A stretch of DNA of 64,000 nt from Streptomyces mirabilis (GCF_018310535.1 NZ_CP074102.1:2852001-2916000); one strand, 5' to 3'; positions 1 through 10,531 are shown, numbered from the stretch's first letter. Made by a program: numbers and translations. The notes: generated from the letters alone by a model not told the origin.

Positions 1-2
1 CC

Positions 3-2417
3 ACCTTCGCCCCGTTCACCGACCTCCCGCACGTGGCAGGCGTGATCACCAACCTGGAGAACCAGGCCGGGCTCGTCGAGCGCGTCCACAGCAGTCTCGC
101 CGGCGAGGTGAAGCGCCGCCAGCAGGTGCTCAAGGACGCCGGCAACATCGCCGACATCGGCCACTACGCCGCCCTGCGCGCCACCGGTCGCCCGGACCTC
201 GAACCGCTGCCGCACCTGTTCGTCGTCATCGACGAGTTCGGTGAACTCCTGACCGCCAAGCCGGACTTCATCGACCTGTTCCTGTCCATCGGCCGCATCG
301 GCCGCTCCATCGGCGTCCACCTGCTGCTGTCCAGCCAGCGCATCGAAGGCGGCAAGCTCAAGGGCCTGGACACGTACCTGTCGTACCGCCTGGGCCTGCG
401 GACCTTCTCCGCCGACGAGTCGCGCACCGTACTGGACACCACCGACGCCTTCCACCTGCCGCCACTGCCGGGCTTCGGCTATCTGAAGGTCGACACCTCC
501 ACCTACGAACGCTTCAAGGCCGGGTACGTCTCCGGCGCCCACCTCGGGCCCGTCCTGCGCGACAAGCAGGACGACGAACCGCTCGCCTGGCCGTATCCGA
601 CGTACAACACGCTCGGCACACCCCATGAGGATGCCGCGGAGGAGTACGCCGCCACCAAGCGCGAGACCGGGCCGACGGTGATGTCGGTGATGGTCGGCCA
701 ACTCGCCACCGCGGCCCCGCCGGTACGCCGGATCTGGCTGCCGCCGTTGCCTGACGCCATCACCCTCGACACCGCGGCCGGTCCCCTCGAAGCCGACACG
801 GAGGGCCTCAGGCTCGCGCACCGCGACGGCGCGATGCGCGTTCCGCTGGGCATCCTGGACGATCCGGCCAAGCAGTGGCAGCAGCCGTGGCTGCTGGACC
901 TGACCGTCGCCGGCGGCCACACGGCCGTCATCGGCGGCCCGCAGTCCGGCAAGACCACCCTGCTGCGCACCCTGGCCCTCTCCCTGGCGCTCACCCACAC
1001 CCCGTACGACGTCGCCGTCTACGGCCTCGACCTGGTCGGCGGCGGTCTGTCCGCGCTGGCTGGACTGCCGCATGTCGGCGGCATCTCGGGGAGGGCGGAC
1101 CACGAGCGGGCCGCCCGCACGGTCGCCGAGGTCCGCACCATGCTCGGCCAACGCGAGGAACTCTTCCGCACGTACGGCATCGACTCCATCGACCAACTGC
1201 GTCACCTGCGCGCCCAAGGAAGGCTGCCCCAGCTCGGCTCGACCGACATCGTGCTGCTGGTCGACGGATTCGGCGCACTGCGCGACGAGTTCGCCGACCT
1301 CGACGACGCCGTGGCCGATCTGCTCAAGCGCGGCGGCGGATACGGCATCCACGTCGTCGCCGGAATGCTGCGCTGGAACGACGTCCGCATCGCTACCCAG
1401 TCGATGTTCGGCACCCGCGTCGAACTGCGCCTCAACGACCCGGCCGACTCCTCCATCGACCGCAAGCTGTCCGAGACGCTCTCCCCCGACACCCCGGGCC
1501 GTGTCCTGACGGACGGGAAGCTGTTCGCGCAGGTCGCGCTGCCCCGTATCGACAACCGCCCCATCACGGACGACCTGTCGTCCGTCCTCGAACGGTCCGC
1601 CCGCACGATCCGTGCCGGCTGGCACGGCGACGTCGCCACCCCGGTGCGGGTGCTCCCCACACGGCTCCCCGCGGCAAAACTCCCCTCAGCGGCCGCCGAA
1701 CCCAGGACAATCCCCATGGGCGTGGACCAGGACGCGCTCGCCCCCGCGCTGCTGGACCTCTTCGGAAGCGATCAGCACCTGCTGATCCTCGGTGACAACG
1801 AGTGCGGCAAGACCAACCTGCTGAAACTGCTGGCCCGTCAACTCGTCGACCGGCACGGAGACGAGGAGCTGGTGTTCGGCCTCTTCGACCCGCGCCGCGG
1901 CCTGCGGGGTGTCGTTCCGGAGCCGTACCGCGGTGGCTACGCCCACAACGCGAAGCTGGCCGCAGCGCTGGCCACCGGCATCGCCACCGAATTGGAGAAA
2001 CGCCTGCCGGAGACCGCGGACCCGGACGCGGTCTGTGCGGAGCCCGCGTTCACGGGGCCGCGCATCGTGATCCTCGTCGACGACTACGACATCCTCACCA
2101 CCGCCGGCCAGCAGCCCCTGGCTCCGTTCCTTCCGTACATCTCCTCCGCCCAGGACATCGGTCTCCACTTCGTCATCGCCCGCCGCACCGCCGGATCCTC
2201 CCGCGCCCTGTACGAACCCCTGCTGACCGCCCTGCGCGAGACCGGCGCCACCGCACTCCTCATGACCGGCGACCGCACCGAGGGCCAGCTCTTCCCCGGC
2301 CTGTACGCCTCCGCGCAACCGCCCGGCCGCGGCACTCTTGTCCGCCGAGGCCGCCACCACCAACTCATACAGACCGCGCTCGCAGACGAGGCGGACGAAG
2401 AGGCCGGACAGCCGTGA
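3..2417 (+). CDS. eccC: Type VII secretion FtsK/SpoIIIE ATPase EccC (5' partial)
   Basis: C-terminal 804 residues of EccC, the membrane-anchored motor of the type VII (ESX) secretion system, which recognises WXG100 substrates and drives export. The frame is open to the left edge; the first GTG in view (33) is internal. The end of the first ATPase domain is present (Walker B VVIDEFGEL near residue 75). The second ATPase domain has P-loop GGPQSGKT near 311 and Walker B DIVLLVDGFG. The third has GDNECGKT near 597 and Walker B RIVILVDDYD. Full EccC proteins are about 1300 residues, so the membrane segments and the first P-loop lie outside the window. The stop overlaps the next start (GTGA), implying coupled translation. 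Identification is firm; whether the upstream part is a separate eccCa gene cannot be seen. Confidence 0.93.
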   Translation, partial: TFAPFTDLPHVAGVITNLENQAGLVERVHSSLAGEVKRRQQVLKDAGNIADIGHYAALRATGRPDLEPLPHLFVVIDEFGELLTAKPDFIDLFLSIGRIGRSIGVHLLLSSQRIEGGKLKGLDTYLSYRLGLRTFSADESRTVLDTTDAFHLPPLPGFGYLKVDTSTYERFKAGYVSGAHLGPVLRDKQDDEPLAWPYPTYNTLGTPHEDAAEEYAATKRETGPTVMSVMVGQLATAAPPVRRIWLPPLPDAITLDTAAGPLEADTEGLRLAHRDGAMRVPLGILDDPAKQWQQPWLLDLTVAGGHTAVIGGPQSGKTTLLRTLALSLALTHTPYDVAVYGLDLVGGGLSALAGLPHVGGISGRADHERAARTVAEVRTMLGQREELFRTYGIDSIDQLRHLRAQGRLPQLGSTDIVLLVDGFGALRDEFADLDDAVADLLKRGGGYGIHVVAGMLRWNDVRIATQSMFGTRVELRLNDPADSSIDRKLSETLSPDTPGRVLTDGKLFAQVALPRIDNRPITDDLSSVLERSARTIRAGWHGDVATPVRVLPTRLPAAKLPSAAAEPRTIPMGVDQDALAPALLDLFGSDQHLLILGDNECGKTNLLKLLARQLVDRHGDEELVFGLFDPRRGLRGVVPEPYRGGYAHNAKLAAALATGIATELEKRLPETADPDAVCAEPAFTGPRIVILVDDYDILTTAGQQPLAPFLPYISSAQDIGLHFVIARRTAGSSRALYEPLLTALRETGATALLMTGDRTEGQLFPGLYASAQPPGRGTLVRRGRHHQLIQTALADEADEEAGQP

Positions 2418-3823
2418 CCAAGGACGTCATCGCCCTCACCCCGAAGATGCCGGACCTGCGCACACTCCTCGCGGGCCTCTACGCCGGCGGCCCCGACCTC
2501 GGCGTGAACACCCTGGCCGACGGCGCTGTCATCCAGCTCTGCGCCCCTGACGGCCGCCCTCTCGTCTCGATCGAGGCGCCCATCCTGGTCCAGGTCCCCG
2601 GGGAGACCACCCGCCTCCTCGGCATCAGTTCCGGTGCCCCGGACAGCCCGGTGTGGTGGACCGAGGCCCGAGCCTCCACCGCCGTCGCGGAAGGCGGCCG
2701 GCTCGCGGGCTCCTTCGCCGGACGCCTCGCCACCGTCCTGGGCGGCATGGTGTGGCCCCCGGAAGCGTCCTCCACCGACGTCGTCCCGCTCACCACGGAC
2801 ATCTCCGCGGTGCCCGTCCCCGCCACGTCATCCCCGGCAGTGGACGTCCTCACCACCAAGGCGGCCGTGGTCATCCAGGACCGCCCCCTCGTCACCATGA
2901 CCAGCTGGCTCTCCGACGCCCTGCGCGGCGCGACCACCGACGACCGCGCCCTGCAGATCGTCACCCCACCCACCACCCGCCTGACCCTGCCCACCCGCAC
3001 CGCCCTGCTCGGCCACCCCAACCGCTGGGTCGTCCAAGACCCGGACCACGGCTTCTACGACGGCCTTTCCGGCGCCGTACTCCACTGGAAGGGCGGCACC
3101 TTCACCCCCGCCCTTGACGAGAACGGCACGGCCTCCGTCGCCGAAGCCTTCAAGGCCGGCCCCGACGCCGGCGAACGCCAGCTCATCATCTCCCTACGCA
3201 CCCTGCACCCCGCCGACGAAGACCTGGTCCTCGGCCGCGCCCTGGAAGCCGCCTGGCACACCCTCACCGGCACCGCACCCGCCGGATGGAGCACCGCCGA
3301 GCCCGTCAACCTCCTGTGGTCCACCCGCCAGTTGACCGATCTCGCCCGTCGCCGCGCCCCCCGGCCGACCTGGCTGATCGCCGTCGGCCACCCCGACCGG
3401 CCGGCCATCGCCACCGTCCGCGTCACGCGCACTCCCGCCGGCGTCGAGCAGGACATCACCCTCACCCTCGGCCATGGCAAGGACGAAACCCCGCCCCTGC
3501 ACGCCATCGAGCCCCTCGCTGAAACCCTCGCCGCGGAGCACGGCCTCACGAGCATGCTCACCTCACTTCGCAGCGCCCGCCGCGACCTGACCGTCCCCGC
3601 GCACTTCGAGACCCCGCCCATCCCGGTCTCGTACACGCTGGGATCCGAATCAGTCAGGGACATCGACCTCGACAGGGCCCTCCGCCCGCCCCTCGACCTC
3701 GTCCCCACCCGACTCGGCCGCACGGCGCGACCTGCCGTGCACTACGCCCTCGGCGACGGCACCGACCCCCGCGCCTGGAACGTGCTCGAACAACTCACCC
3801 AGCACCTTGCACAGGTCTCGTGA
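2414..3823 (+). CDS. EccC-linked conserved protein (probably DUF6177 family)
   Basis: 469-residue protein starting at a GTG that overlaps the eccC stop by four bases. A longer open frame runs back to 1802 but lies inside eccC and is a shadow. No signal peptide, transmembrane segment or catalytic motif is visible, so it is probably cytoplasmic. From memory it resembles a Streptomyces family (DUF6177) found beside EccC in type VII secretion loci, which would suggest an accessory role with the motor or its substrates; that role is inferred from position only. Codon use is as GC-rich as eccC, so the pair looks ancestral rather than recently acquired. Confidence 0.75.
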   Translation: MTKDVIALTPKMPDLRTLLAGLYAGGPDLGVNTLADGAVIQLCAPDGRPLVSIEAPILVQVPGETTRLLGISSGAPDSPVWWTEARASTAVAEGGRLAGSFAGRLATVLGGMVWPPEASSTDVVPLTTDISAVPVPATSSPAVDVLTTKAAVVIQDRPLVTMTSWLSDALRGATTDDRALQIVTPPTTRLTLPTRTALLGHPNRWVVQDPDHGFYDGLSGAVLHWKGGTFTPALDENGTASVAEAFKAGPDAGERQLIISLRTLHPADEDLVLGRALEAAWHTLTGTAPAGWSTAEPVNLLWSTRQLTDLARRRAPRPTWLIAVGHPDRPAIATVRVTRTPAGVEQDITLTLGHGKDETPPLHAIEPLAETLAAEHGLTSMLTSLRSARRDLTVPAHFETPPIPVSYTLGSESVRDIDLDRALRPPLDLVPTRLGRTARPAVHYALGDGTDPRAWNVLEQLTQHLAQVS

Positions 3824-3936
3824 ACCCCGACCTGGACGATTCGGCACGCGGCGGCCACCACACGACAAACGGGTACCACGCCAATACACCGGGTACGCCG
3901 ACGGGGCCGACCCCGACTTGGGACGACCCCATCTGA
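3820..3936 (+). CDS. Possible 38-aa ORF coupled to the preceding gene
   Basis: Short frame starting at a GTG that overlaps the previous stop by four bases (GTGA), the same arrangement as the eccC junction. The peptide is polar, rich in Thr, Pro, Gly and His (GGHHTTNGYH in the middle, ending TWDDPI), with no membrane segment. Its third codon positions are less GC-rich than the neighbours, so it may be chance readthrough. The overlap is the only positive evidence. Confidence 0.28.
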   Translation: MNPDLDDSARGGHHTTNGYHANTPGTPTGPTPTWDDPI

Positions 3937-3979
3937 CCTGCACGTTTACTGACGCATCGCCTCCGCGGTGTCGCGGCCG

Positions 3980-5068
<1,089 letters not shown>

Positions 5069-5232
5069 GTTGCGACTTCCCGTACGTGAGGGTGGGCGAC
5101 AGGTCCGCGAAGGTGCGCGGGCCGATCCACCAGTCTACGGGGTGCGAGGTCCCTTACCGGCGACGTATCGAACGCATGGCCAAGGTCGGCCCATCGGCGT
5201 GTCTGAGGGGCTATTCCGCACATAAACCGACC

Positions 5233-5238
5233 TAAGTT
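5233..5238 (+). promoter_or_regulatory. Possible -10 element (TAAGTT) for a leaderless start
   Basis: TAAGTT lies exactly six bases before the GTG at 5245, which would place the transcription start at or next to the start codon. No ribosome-binding sequence lies between. No convincing -35 hexamer is visible. Confidence 0.4.
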
Positions 5239-5244
5239 GGTCCA

Positions 5245-5847
5245 GTGGAGCAACACAGGACGCGTCCCCCTCAGTACAGACCGCGACGCGGCGCACCCCT
5301 GCCTGCCCAGACCGGGCGCGCCACGGCCGACGGCGTACGCAGGGGTACGCCCCCCGCGCGGCGGCCCGCACCCGCGCCCAGGCCCGCGCCCAGGCCCGCT
5401 CCGACGCGACGGCGGATGCCGAACCCCCGGCTCACCGGGCTCGGCGGCGGACTGTTCTGCGGGGCGACGATGTTCGCGCTCGCCTGTCTCGACCAGCTGC
5501 TCTTCGGGGCGTCGCTGGTGGTCTACGGGGTGCTGTTCCTGCCGGTGGCGACCCTGACCGCGCTGTGGGTGCGAAGGGGAGACCTCGTCACCGCGCCCGT
5601 CGTCGTGCCCATCGCCTTCGCGTTCGGGCTGCTGCCCATCGCCGACGGGGGCGGCGGGACCGGGGGCGAGCTGATGGGGCTGGTCACCGCGCTGGCGACC
5701 CAGGCGGGATGGCTGTACGGGGGGACGCTGGTCGCGGGGGTCATCACCACCGTACGGAAGGTCCGTCTGATGATCCGCAGGGCCGCCCAGCGCAGGGCGG
5801 CCCAGGGGCCCCGCCCGGGGATCCGGCCGCGCCGCCGTCCTGTCTGA
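5245..5847 (+). CDS. Small integral membrane protein (DUF6542-like)
   Basis: 200-residue protein. The N-terminal 55 residues are Arg/Pro-rich and basic ([15 protein letters not shown]). About four hydrophobic segments follow from near residue 60 (FCGATMFALACLDQLLF, VVYGVLFLPVATLTALW, VVVPIAFAFGLLPIA, LYGGTLVAGVITTV). The C-terminus is again basic. A topology with both ends in the cytoplasm is likely. From memory it matches a Streptomyces family called DUF6542; function is unknown. It is convergent with ppgK and divergent from ychF. There is no ribosome-binding site, which fits the leaderless promoter noted just upstream. Confidence 0.8.
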   Translation: MEQHRTRPPQYRPRRGAPLPAQTGRATADGVRRGTPPARRPAPAPRPAPRPAPTRRRMPNPRLTGLGGGLFCGATMFALACLDQLLFGASLVVYGVLFLPVATLTALWVRRGDLVTAPVVVPIAFAFGLLPIADGGGGTGGELMGLVTALATQAGWLYGGTLVAGVITTVRKVRLMIRRAAQRRAAQGPRPGIRPRRRPV

Positions 5848-5940
5848 CGGACAGGACAGGCACCGGGGGCGCGACGGACACGACGGGCGCCACCACACGG
5901 GCGCCGGGCTCCCGGTGCCGCCGCCTGCGCCCCGGAGGGC

Positions 5941-6687
5941 CTACGCGGACTTCGCCGCCCGCATCGCCGCACCCACGATCCCCGCGTTGTTCTGCAGCTG
6001 CGCCGGGACGATCTCCGCCTTGATGCCCTCGATCAGCGGCAGGAACCTGTCGGCCTTACGGCTGACGCCGCCGCCGATGATGAAGAGCTCGGGAGAGAAG
6101 AGCATCTCCACATGGGCGAGGTACTTCGTGACCCGGCGCGCCCAGTGCTCCCAGGTCAGCTCGTGGTCCTCCTTGGCCTTGGTGGAGGCACGCTTCTCCG
6201 CGTCGTGGCCGTTCAGCTCGAGGTGTCCCAGCTCGGTGTTCGCAACCAGCTCGCCGTCGACGAAGAGCGCGCTGCCGATACCCGTGCCGAAGGTGAGCAG
6301 GAGGACGGTGCCCTGACGGTCGCGCCCGGCGCCGAACTGCATCTCGGCGACGCCCGCCGCGTCCGCGTCGTTCAGCACCGTCACCGGGAGGCCGCCCAGC
6401 CGGTCGGCCAGCAGGGCCCGCGCGTCGGTGTCGATCCACGCCTTGTCGACATTGGCAGCCGTGCGAATGGTGGCGCCGCCGGTGACCACCCCGGGGAAGG
6501 TGATGCCGACGGGTCCCGTCCAGCCGAAGTGGCCGACGACCTCTTTCACGCCGTCGGCCACCGCGTCCGGGGTCGCCGGATGGGGAGTGAGCACTTTGTA
6601 GCGCTCCTCCGTCAGTTCGCCGCGGTCCAGGTCCACAGGGGCACCCTTGATCCCGGATCCGCCGATGTCCACACCGAAGATCTGCAT
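5941..6687 (-). CDS. ppgK: Polyphosphate glucokinase
   Basis: 248-residue ROK-family sugar kinase that phosphorylates glucose to glucose-6-phosphate using polyphosphate (and often ATP). The N-terminal phosphate loop [14 protein letters not shown] is intact. [11 protein letters not shown] and [15 protein letters not shown] follow, then the glycine-rich [12 protein letters not shown], with a normal C-terminus. Length matches actinobacterial PpgK. The gene is followed leftward only by the convergent 5245 gene, so it is probably monocistronic. No ribosome-binding site precedes the ATG; TAGCGT lies six bases upstream, suggesting a leaderless message. Confidence 0.95.
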   Translation of the reverse strand: MQIFGVDIGGSGIKGAPVDLDRGELTEERYKVLTPHPATPDAVADGVKEVVGHFGWTGPVGITFPGVVTGGATIRTAANVDKAWIDTDARALLADRLGGLPVTVLNDADAAGVAEMQFGAGRDRQGTVLLLTFGTGIGSALFVDGELVANTELGHLELNGHDAEKRASTKAKEDHELTWEHWARRVTKYLAHVEMLFSPELFIIGGGVSRKADRFLPLIEGIKAEIVPAQLQNNAGIVGAAMRAAKSA

Positions 6688-6693
6688 GGCCCT

Positions 6694-6699
6694 ACGCTA
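6694..6699 (-). promoter_or_regulatory. Possible -10 element (TAGCGT) for leaderless ppgK
   Basis: On the minus strand TAGCGT is separated from the ppgK ATG (6687) by exactly six bases, placing the transcript start at the start codon. The intervening AGGGCC is too close to the ATG to act as a good ribosome-binding site. Confidence 0.42.
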
Positions 6700-6716
6700 C
6701 GTCGTACGACTGACAG

Positions 6717-7742
6717 TTACTTCTCGGAGGGGGCGGAAGCACCGGCCGCGGTGCGCTGCTCCACCAGCGCCGCCGCCTCCGCGCGCAGATCGCGGCGCAG
6801 TTCCTTGGGCAGCGAGAAGGTGATGGACTCCTCGGCCGCCTTGACGATCTCGACGTCCTCGAAGCCACGGGCGGAGAGCCACTCCAGGACCTGCTCGACC
6901 AGGACCTCCGGGACGGAGGCGCCCGAGGTGACACCGACCGTCGTCACACCCTCCAGCCAGTCCTCCTCGATCTCGTCGGCGAAGTCCACGAGGTACGCCG
7001 CCCGCGCTCCCGCGAGCTTGGCGACCTCGACGAGACGCACGGAGTTGGAGGAGTTGCGCGAGCCGACCACGATGACCAGGTCCGCTTCCTCACCCATCTG
7101 CTTCACGGCCAGCTGGCGGTTCTGCGTGGCGTAGCAGATGTCGTCGCTGGGCGGGGAGATGAGCTGCGGGAACTTCTCCTTCAGCGCGTCGACCGTCTCC
7201 ATCGTCTCGTCGACCGACAGCGTGGTCTGGGAGAGCCAGACGACCTTGGAGGGGTCGCGGACCTCGACCTTGGCGACGTCCTCGGGGCCGTCCACGAGAG
7301 TGATGTGGTCGGGCGCCTCGCCGGAGGTGCCGATGACCTCCTCGTGGCCCTCGTGGCCGATCAGCAGGATGTCGAAGTCCTCGTTCGCGAACCGGACGGC
7401 TTCCTTGTGGACCTTGGTGACCAGCGGGCAGGTCGCGTCGATGGTGGCGAGCCTGCCGGCGGCGGCCTCGTCGTGGACGACCGGGGCGACGCCGTGCGCC
7501 GAGAACATGACGATGGCCCCCTCGGGGACCTCGGCCGTCTGCTCGACGAAGATCGCGCCCTTCTTCTCCAGGGTCTGCACGACGTACTTGTTGTGGACGA
7601 TCTCGTGGCGGACATAGATCGGGGCCCCGTACTGCTCAAGGGCCTTCTCGACGGCGATCACGGCGCGGTCCACGCCCGCGCAGTAGCCACGGGGGGCGGC
7701 GAGCAGGACACGGCGGCCAGGCGAAGCAGTCATGGCACCCAT
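6717..7742 (-). CDS. ispH: 4-hydroxy-3-methylbut-2-enyl diphosphate reductase IspH
   Basis: Last enzyme of the MEP isoprenoid pathway, a [4Fe-4S] reductase turning HMBPP into IPP and DMAPP. The three cluster cysteines are visible in [15 protein letters not shown] near the N-terminus, [11 protein letters not shown] in the middle and [12 protein letters not shown]. The conserved SSNS segment ([11 protein letters not shown]) and the NKYVVQ motif are also present. 341 residues from the ATG at 7742; an ATG three codons in (7733, MTASPGRR) is equally plausible and is the start I recall in relatives. It is divergent from xseA across a 418-base gap. Confidence 0.97.
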   Translation of the reverse strand: MGAMTASPGRRVLLAAPRGYCAGVDRAVIAVEKALEQYGAPIYVRHEIVHNKYVVQTLEKKGAIFVEQTAEVPEGAIVMFSAHGVAPVVHDEAAAGRLATIDATCPLVTKVHKEAVRFANEDFDILLIGHEGHEEVIGTSGEAPDHITLVDGPEDVAKVEVRDPSKVVWLSQTTLSVDETMETVDALKEKFPQLISPPSDDICYATQNRQLAVKQMGEEADLVIVVGSRNSSNSVRLVEVAKLAGARAAYLVDFADEIEEDWLEGVTTVGVTSGASVPEVLVEQVLEWLSARGFEDVEIVKAAEESITFSLPKELRRDLRAEAAALVEQRTAAGASAPSEK

Positions 7743-7840
7743 CGTAAGGCCGCACTCGGCGCGTCAAAGATCGCCTCCTTGGGGAGACGGAGGGGGAGCT
7801 GAGCGGGGTGGGCGGGACGCGACCCCCGGGAGGCACGATG

Positions 7841-7885
7841 TCCGACACGCAGAGACACGCAGAGACACGCAGAGGCACGCAGACC
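7841..7885. repeat. 10-bp tandem repeat, about four units
   Basis: Units of the form AGAGACACGC run head to tail, flanked by degenerate copies (tccgacacgc before, agaggcacgc and agaccaccgc after). The 10-bp period is close to one helical turn, so any bound protein would meet the same face of the DNA in each unit. Confidence 0.85.
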
Positions 7886-7910
7886 ACCGCCGCAGCGGCC
7901 GCCGAGACCG

Positions 7911-8150
7911 GTGCCAGGTACGGACTGCGGCGCGGCCTCGGCGGTCACTGTTGCCGTGATCGTGGAGGCGTCCGGGGCCGCTCAGGTGGTCGGTGCGGTG
8001 TGGTTGGCCTTGGGGGCGTGGGCGCTGCCGGCCCAGCGGGGGCGCGTCCGCGTGCAGCGGAGCGGGGCTGCTTCGGCGCTCCGCGCCAGGAAAACCACGG
8101 CACTCCGCGCCAAGAACGCGTGCGGGCTTCGTGTCAGTGGGGGCCGTTAG
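7911..8150 (+). CDS. Possible 79-aa ORF upstream of xseA
   Basis: GTG-initiated frame ending at a TAG that forms part of the proposed xseA promoter. Third positions are GC-rich and a hydrophobic stretch (residues about 10-40, including [15 protein letters not shown]) precedes an Arg-rich tail. No ribosome-binding site and no recognised family; such frames arise by chance in this base composition. Confidence 0.2.
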   Translation: MPGTDCGAASAVTVAVIVEASGAAQVVGAVWLALGAWALPAQRGRVRVQRSGAASALRARKTTALRAKNACGLRVSGGR

Positions 8151-8153
8151 TCT
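8148..8153 (+). promoter_or_regulatory. Possible -10 element (TAGTCT) for leaderless xseA
   Basis: TAGTCT sits seven bases before the xseA ATG with no Shine-Dalgarno sequence between. The same spacing pattern recurs before xseB, ppgK and other genes in the window. Confidence 0.4.
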
Positions 8154-8160
8154 CGGGCGC

Positions 8161-9369
8161 ATGGCTCTCAACACGTCCGCGGACGCCCCACTGCCCGTCG
8201 GTGAGGTGTCGCGGCTCATCGGAGGGTGGATCGACCGGCTCGGCGCGGTGTGGGTCGAGGGGCAGATCACCCAGTTGTCGCGGCGCCCCGGCGCGGGCGT
8301 CGTCTTCCTGACCCTGCGCGACCCGTCGTACGACATCTCGGTGAGCGTCACCTGCTACCGGCAGGTGTTCGAGGCGGTGGCGGACGTGGTGAGCGAGGGC
8401 GCCCGCGTCGTCGTCCTGGCGAAGCCGGAGTGGTACGCGCCGCGTGGGCAGCTGTCGCTGCGGGCCACCGAGATCAAGCCGGTCGGCGTGGGAGAACTCC
8501 TCGCGCGCCTCGAGCAGTTGAAGAAGTCCCTGGCGAGCGAGGGACTGTTCGCGGCCGATCGCAAGAAGGCCCTGCCGTTCCTGCCGCAGCTCATCGGGCT
8601 GGTGTGCGGGCGGGCGTCGGCGGCCGAGCGGGACGTGCTGGAGAACGCGCGGCATCGCTGGCCGGCCGTCCGCTTCGAGGTGCGCAACGTCCCCGTGCAG
8701 GGGGTGCACGCGGTGCCGCAGGTCGTGCAGGCCGTGAAGGAGCTGGACGCGCTCGACGCCGTGGACGTGATCATCGTGGCGCGCGGCGGCGGCAGCGTGG
8801 AGGACCTGCTGCCGTTCTCGGACGAACAGCTCGTACGGGCGGTCGCGGCCTGTCGTACGCCGGTCGTGTCGGCCATCGGGCACGAGCCCGACAACCCGTT
8901 GCTGGACTTCGTGGCCGACCTGCGCGCGTCCACGCCGACGGACGCGGCCAAGAAGGTCGTGCCGGACGTCGGGGAGGAGTACGAGCGGGTGCGGTTCCTG
9001 CGGGACCGGGCGCGGCGGAGCGTCCAGTCCTTCATCGACCGGGAGGAGCGCGGGCTCGCGCACGCGCTGGCCCGGCCCTCGATAGAGGATCCGCACCGGA
9101 TGGTCGACGAGCGCGCCGACCAGGTCGCCGCGCTGCTGGACCGCGGGCGGCGCACGCTCGGGCATCTGCTCGACCGCGCCGACTCGGAGCTGACGCACAC
9201 CCACGCGCGTGTGGTGGCCCTCTCCCCCGCCGCGACCCTCCAACGGGGGTACGCGGTGCTCCAGAAGGCCGACGGTCACGTGGTCCGGGATCCGGACGAG
9301 GTGGCGGAGGGCGAGGCGCTGCGGGCGCGGGTCGCCGAGGGTGAATTCACGGTACGAGTCGATGCATAG
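8161..9369 (+). CDS. xseA: Exodeoxyribonuclease VII large subunit
   Basis: 402-residue catalytic large subunit of ExoVII, which degrades single-stranded DNA from both ends in mismatch repair and related processes. The N-terminal OB fold (residues about 10-110, [12 protein letters not shown]) binds DNA. The catalytic region carries [36 protein letters not shown] and [12 protein letters not shown]-terminal helical region ends in the family's [14 protein letters not shown]. The open frame extends back to 7993, but homology begins at the ATG at 8161. xseB follows ten bases after the stop, so the two subunits are encoded together. Confidence 0.96.
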   Translation: MALNTSADAPLPVGEVSRLIGGWIDRLGAVWVEGQITQLSRRPGAGVVFLTLRDPSYDISVSVTCYRQVFEAVADVVSEGARVVVLAKPEWYAPRGQLSLRATEIKPVGVGELLARLEQLKKSLASEGLFAADRKKALPFLPQLIGLVCGRASAAERDVLENARHRWPAVRFEVRNVPVQGVHAVPQVVQAVKELDALDAVDVIIVARGGGSVEDLLPFSDEQLVRAVAACRTPVVSAIGHEPDNPLLDFVADLRASTPTDAAKKVVPDVGEEYERVRFLRDRARRSVQSFIDREERGLAHALARPSIEDPHRMVDERADQVAALLDRGRRTLGHLLDRADSELTHTHARVVALSPAATLQRGYAVLQKADGHVVRDPDEVAEGEALRARVAEGEFTVRVDA

Positions 9370-9378
9370 GGTGGGCGC

Positions 9379-9624
9379 ATGACCAGCAAGGTGCACGAGG
9401 CGCTCGGGTACGAGCAGGCGCGGGACGAGCTGATCGAGGTCGTACGCCGACTGGAGGCGGGCGGCACGACGCTCGAGGAGTCCCTGGCGCTCTGGGAGCG
9501 GGGCGAGGAGCTGGCGAAGGTCTGCCGCCGCTGGCTGGAGGGCGCACGGGCCCGTCTGGACGCGGCGCTGGCCGAGGAGGAGTCGGAGGGCGGGGACGAA
9601 GACGGGGGCCGCGACTCCGAGTGA
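9379..9624 (+). CDS. xseB: Exodeoxyribonuclease VII small subunit
   Basis: 81-residue XseB. The three-helix core is visible: [36 protein letters not shown] and a final helix with [13 protein letters not shown]. An acidic tail follows ([12 protein letters not shown]), typical of actinobacterial homologues. It assembles in several copies on XseA. TAGGGT, which includes the xseA stop codon, lies exactly six bases before this ATG, so xseB might also be transcribed from its own leaderless promoter as well as by readthrough. Confidence 0.93.
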   Translation: MTSKVHEALGYEQARDELIEVVRRLEAGGTTLEESLALWERGEELAKVCRRWLEGARARLDAALAEEESEGGDEDGGRDSE

Positions 9625-9825
9625 CGTGACGACACTCGCCCTCTTCCGCAGCCGGTGGCACCCGGCTTTCCGCAGCCGGTGACACCCGGCGACATCCCCA
9701 GTGACACCCGGCCGCCGTCCCGCTCGGTGACGGCGGCCTCGTCGTTCCCCCGGAACCCTGGCGCCCGGAAGCGACCTCGTTCCCCCTCGCTCCCTGTGAA
9801 GCGGATCACCTCACCCCGGATTTGG

Positions 9826-9854
9826 TTGAACCTTAAACCTCCTCCGCGTAGTGT
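9826..9854 (+). promoter_or_regulatory. Vegetative-type promoter for the 9909 reductase
   Basis: TTGAAC (9826-9831) and TAGTGT (9849-9854) are separated by exactly 17 bases, matching the Streptomyces HrdB consensus class. Transcription would begin near 9861, giving a leader of about 48 bases that contains AGAAGG just upstream of the ATG. Confidence 0.7.
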
Positions 9855-9908
9855 CGACACCGCCAGCCGATCCCCCCGGATCGACCGCACATCCCGAGAA
9901 GGTTTCTG

Positions 9909-10499
9909 ATGTCTCTCGTTCTTGACCCCGCCGCCCAGGACCTGCTGTTCCGCGAGGCCCGTACCGCCAACACGTTCACCGACGAGCCGGTGACCGACGA
10001 GCAGGTGCAGGCGATCTACGACCTGGTCAAGTACGGCCCGACCGCCTTCAACCAGTCGCCGCTGCGCGTCACCCTGGTCCGCTCCGCCGAGGCTCGCGAG
10101 CGCCTGGTGCAGCACATGGCCGAGGGCAACCAGCCCAAGACCGCCACCGCCCCGCTGGTCGCGATCCTCTCCGCGGACAACGAGTTCCACGAGGAGCTCC
10201 CCGCCCTGTTCCCGCACTTCCCGCAGGCCAAGGATGTCTTCTTCGCCGAGCGCCCGGCCCGTGAGGGTGCCGCCACGCTGAACGCCGCCCTGCAGGCCGC
10301 GTACTTCATCATCGGCGTCCGCGCCGCCGGCCTCGCCGCCGGCCCGATGACCGGCCTCGACTTCGCGGGCGTCCAGAAGGAGTTCCTGGACGACGACCAC
10401 ACCCCGCTGATGGTCGTCAACATCGGCAAGCCGGGCGAGGACGCCTGGTTCCCGCGCTCCCCGCGCCTGGAGTTCGACCAGGTCATCACGACCGTCTGA
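9909..10499 (+). CDS. Malonic semialdehyde reductase-type nitroreductase (RutE/HadB-like)
   Basis: 196-residue nitroreductase-fold flavoenzyme. The FMN-binding start of the fold is seen in the N-terminal helix and YGPTAFNQSPLRV, and the C-terminal GLAAGPMTGLDFAGVQKEF is typical of the RutE subgroup annotated as malonic semialdehyde reductase. The physiological substrate is not known from sequence; the subgroup also contains general quinone and nitro reductases. The ATG has a good ribosome-binding site (AGAAGG) and a strong promoter upstream. A perfect 16-bp hairpin terminator follows, so it is a single-gene unit. Confidence 0.88.
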   Translation: MSLVLDPAAQDLLFREARTANTFTDEPVTDEQVQAIYDLVKYGPTAFNQSPLRVTLVRSAEARERLVQHMAEGNQPKTATAPLVAILSADNEFHEELPALFPHFPQAKDVFFAERPAREGAATLNAALQAAYFIIGVRAAGLAAGPMTGLDFAGVQKEFLDDDHTPLMVVNIGKPGEDAWFPRSPRLEFDQVITTV

Positions 10500-10531
10500 G
10501 CCCCCGCGTACGCCCCGGCGCGTACGCGAAC

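Larger units (their letters stand above)
7743..8160. other. 418-base ispH-xseA divergent intergenic region
   Basis: No well-supported gene. It holds a 10-bp tandem repeat (7841-7885), a weak 79-codon open frame (7911-8150), two similar CTCCGCGCCA blocks near 8080 and 8104, and the promoter-like TAGTCT just before xseA. Both divergent promoters should lie here, but no clear -35/-10 pair was found for ispH. Confidence 0.7.

Noticed and set aside
1802..2413. Upstream extension of the EccC-linked gene into eccC
   Set aside because: The extension is an Arg/Pro-rich shadow frame; the GTG at 2414 overlaps the eccC stop as expected for coupled genes.
7841..7885. Possible CRISPR array (10-bp repeats)
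   Set aside because: Units are contiguous with no spacers and far too short; no cas genes are in the window.
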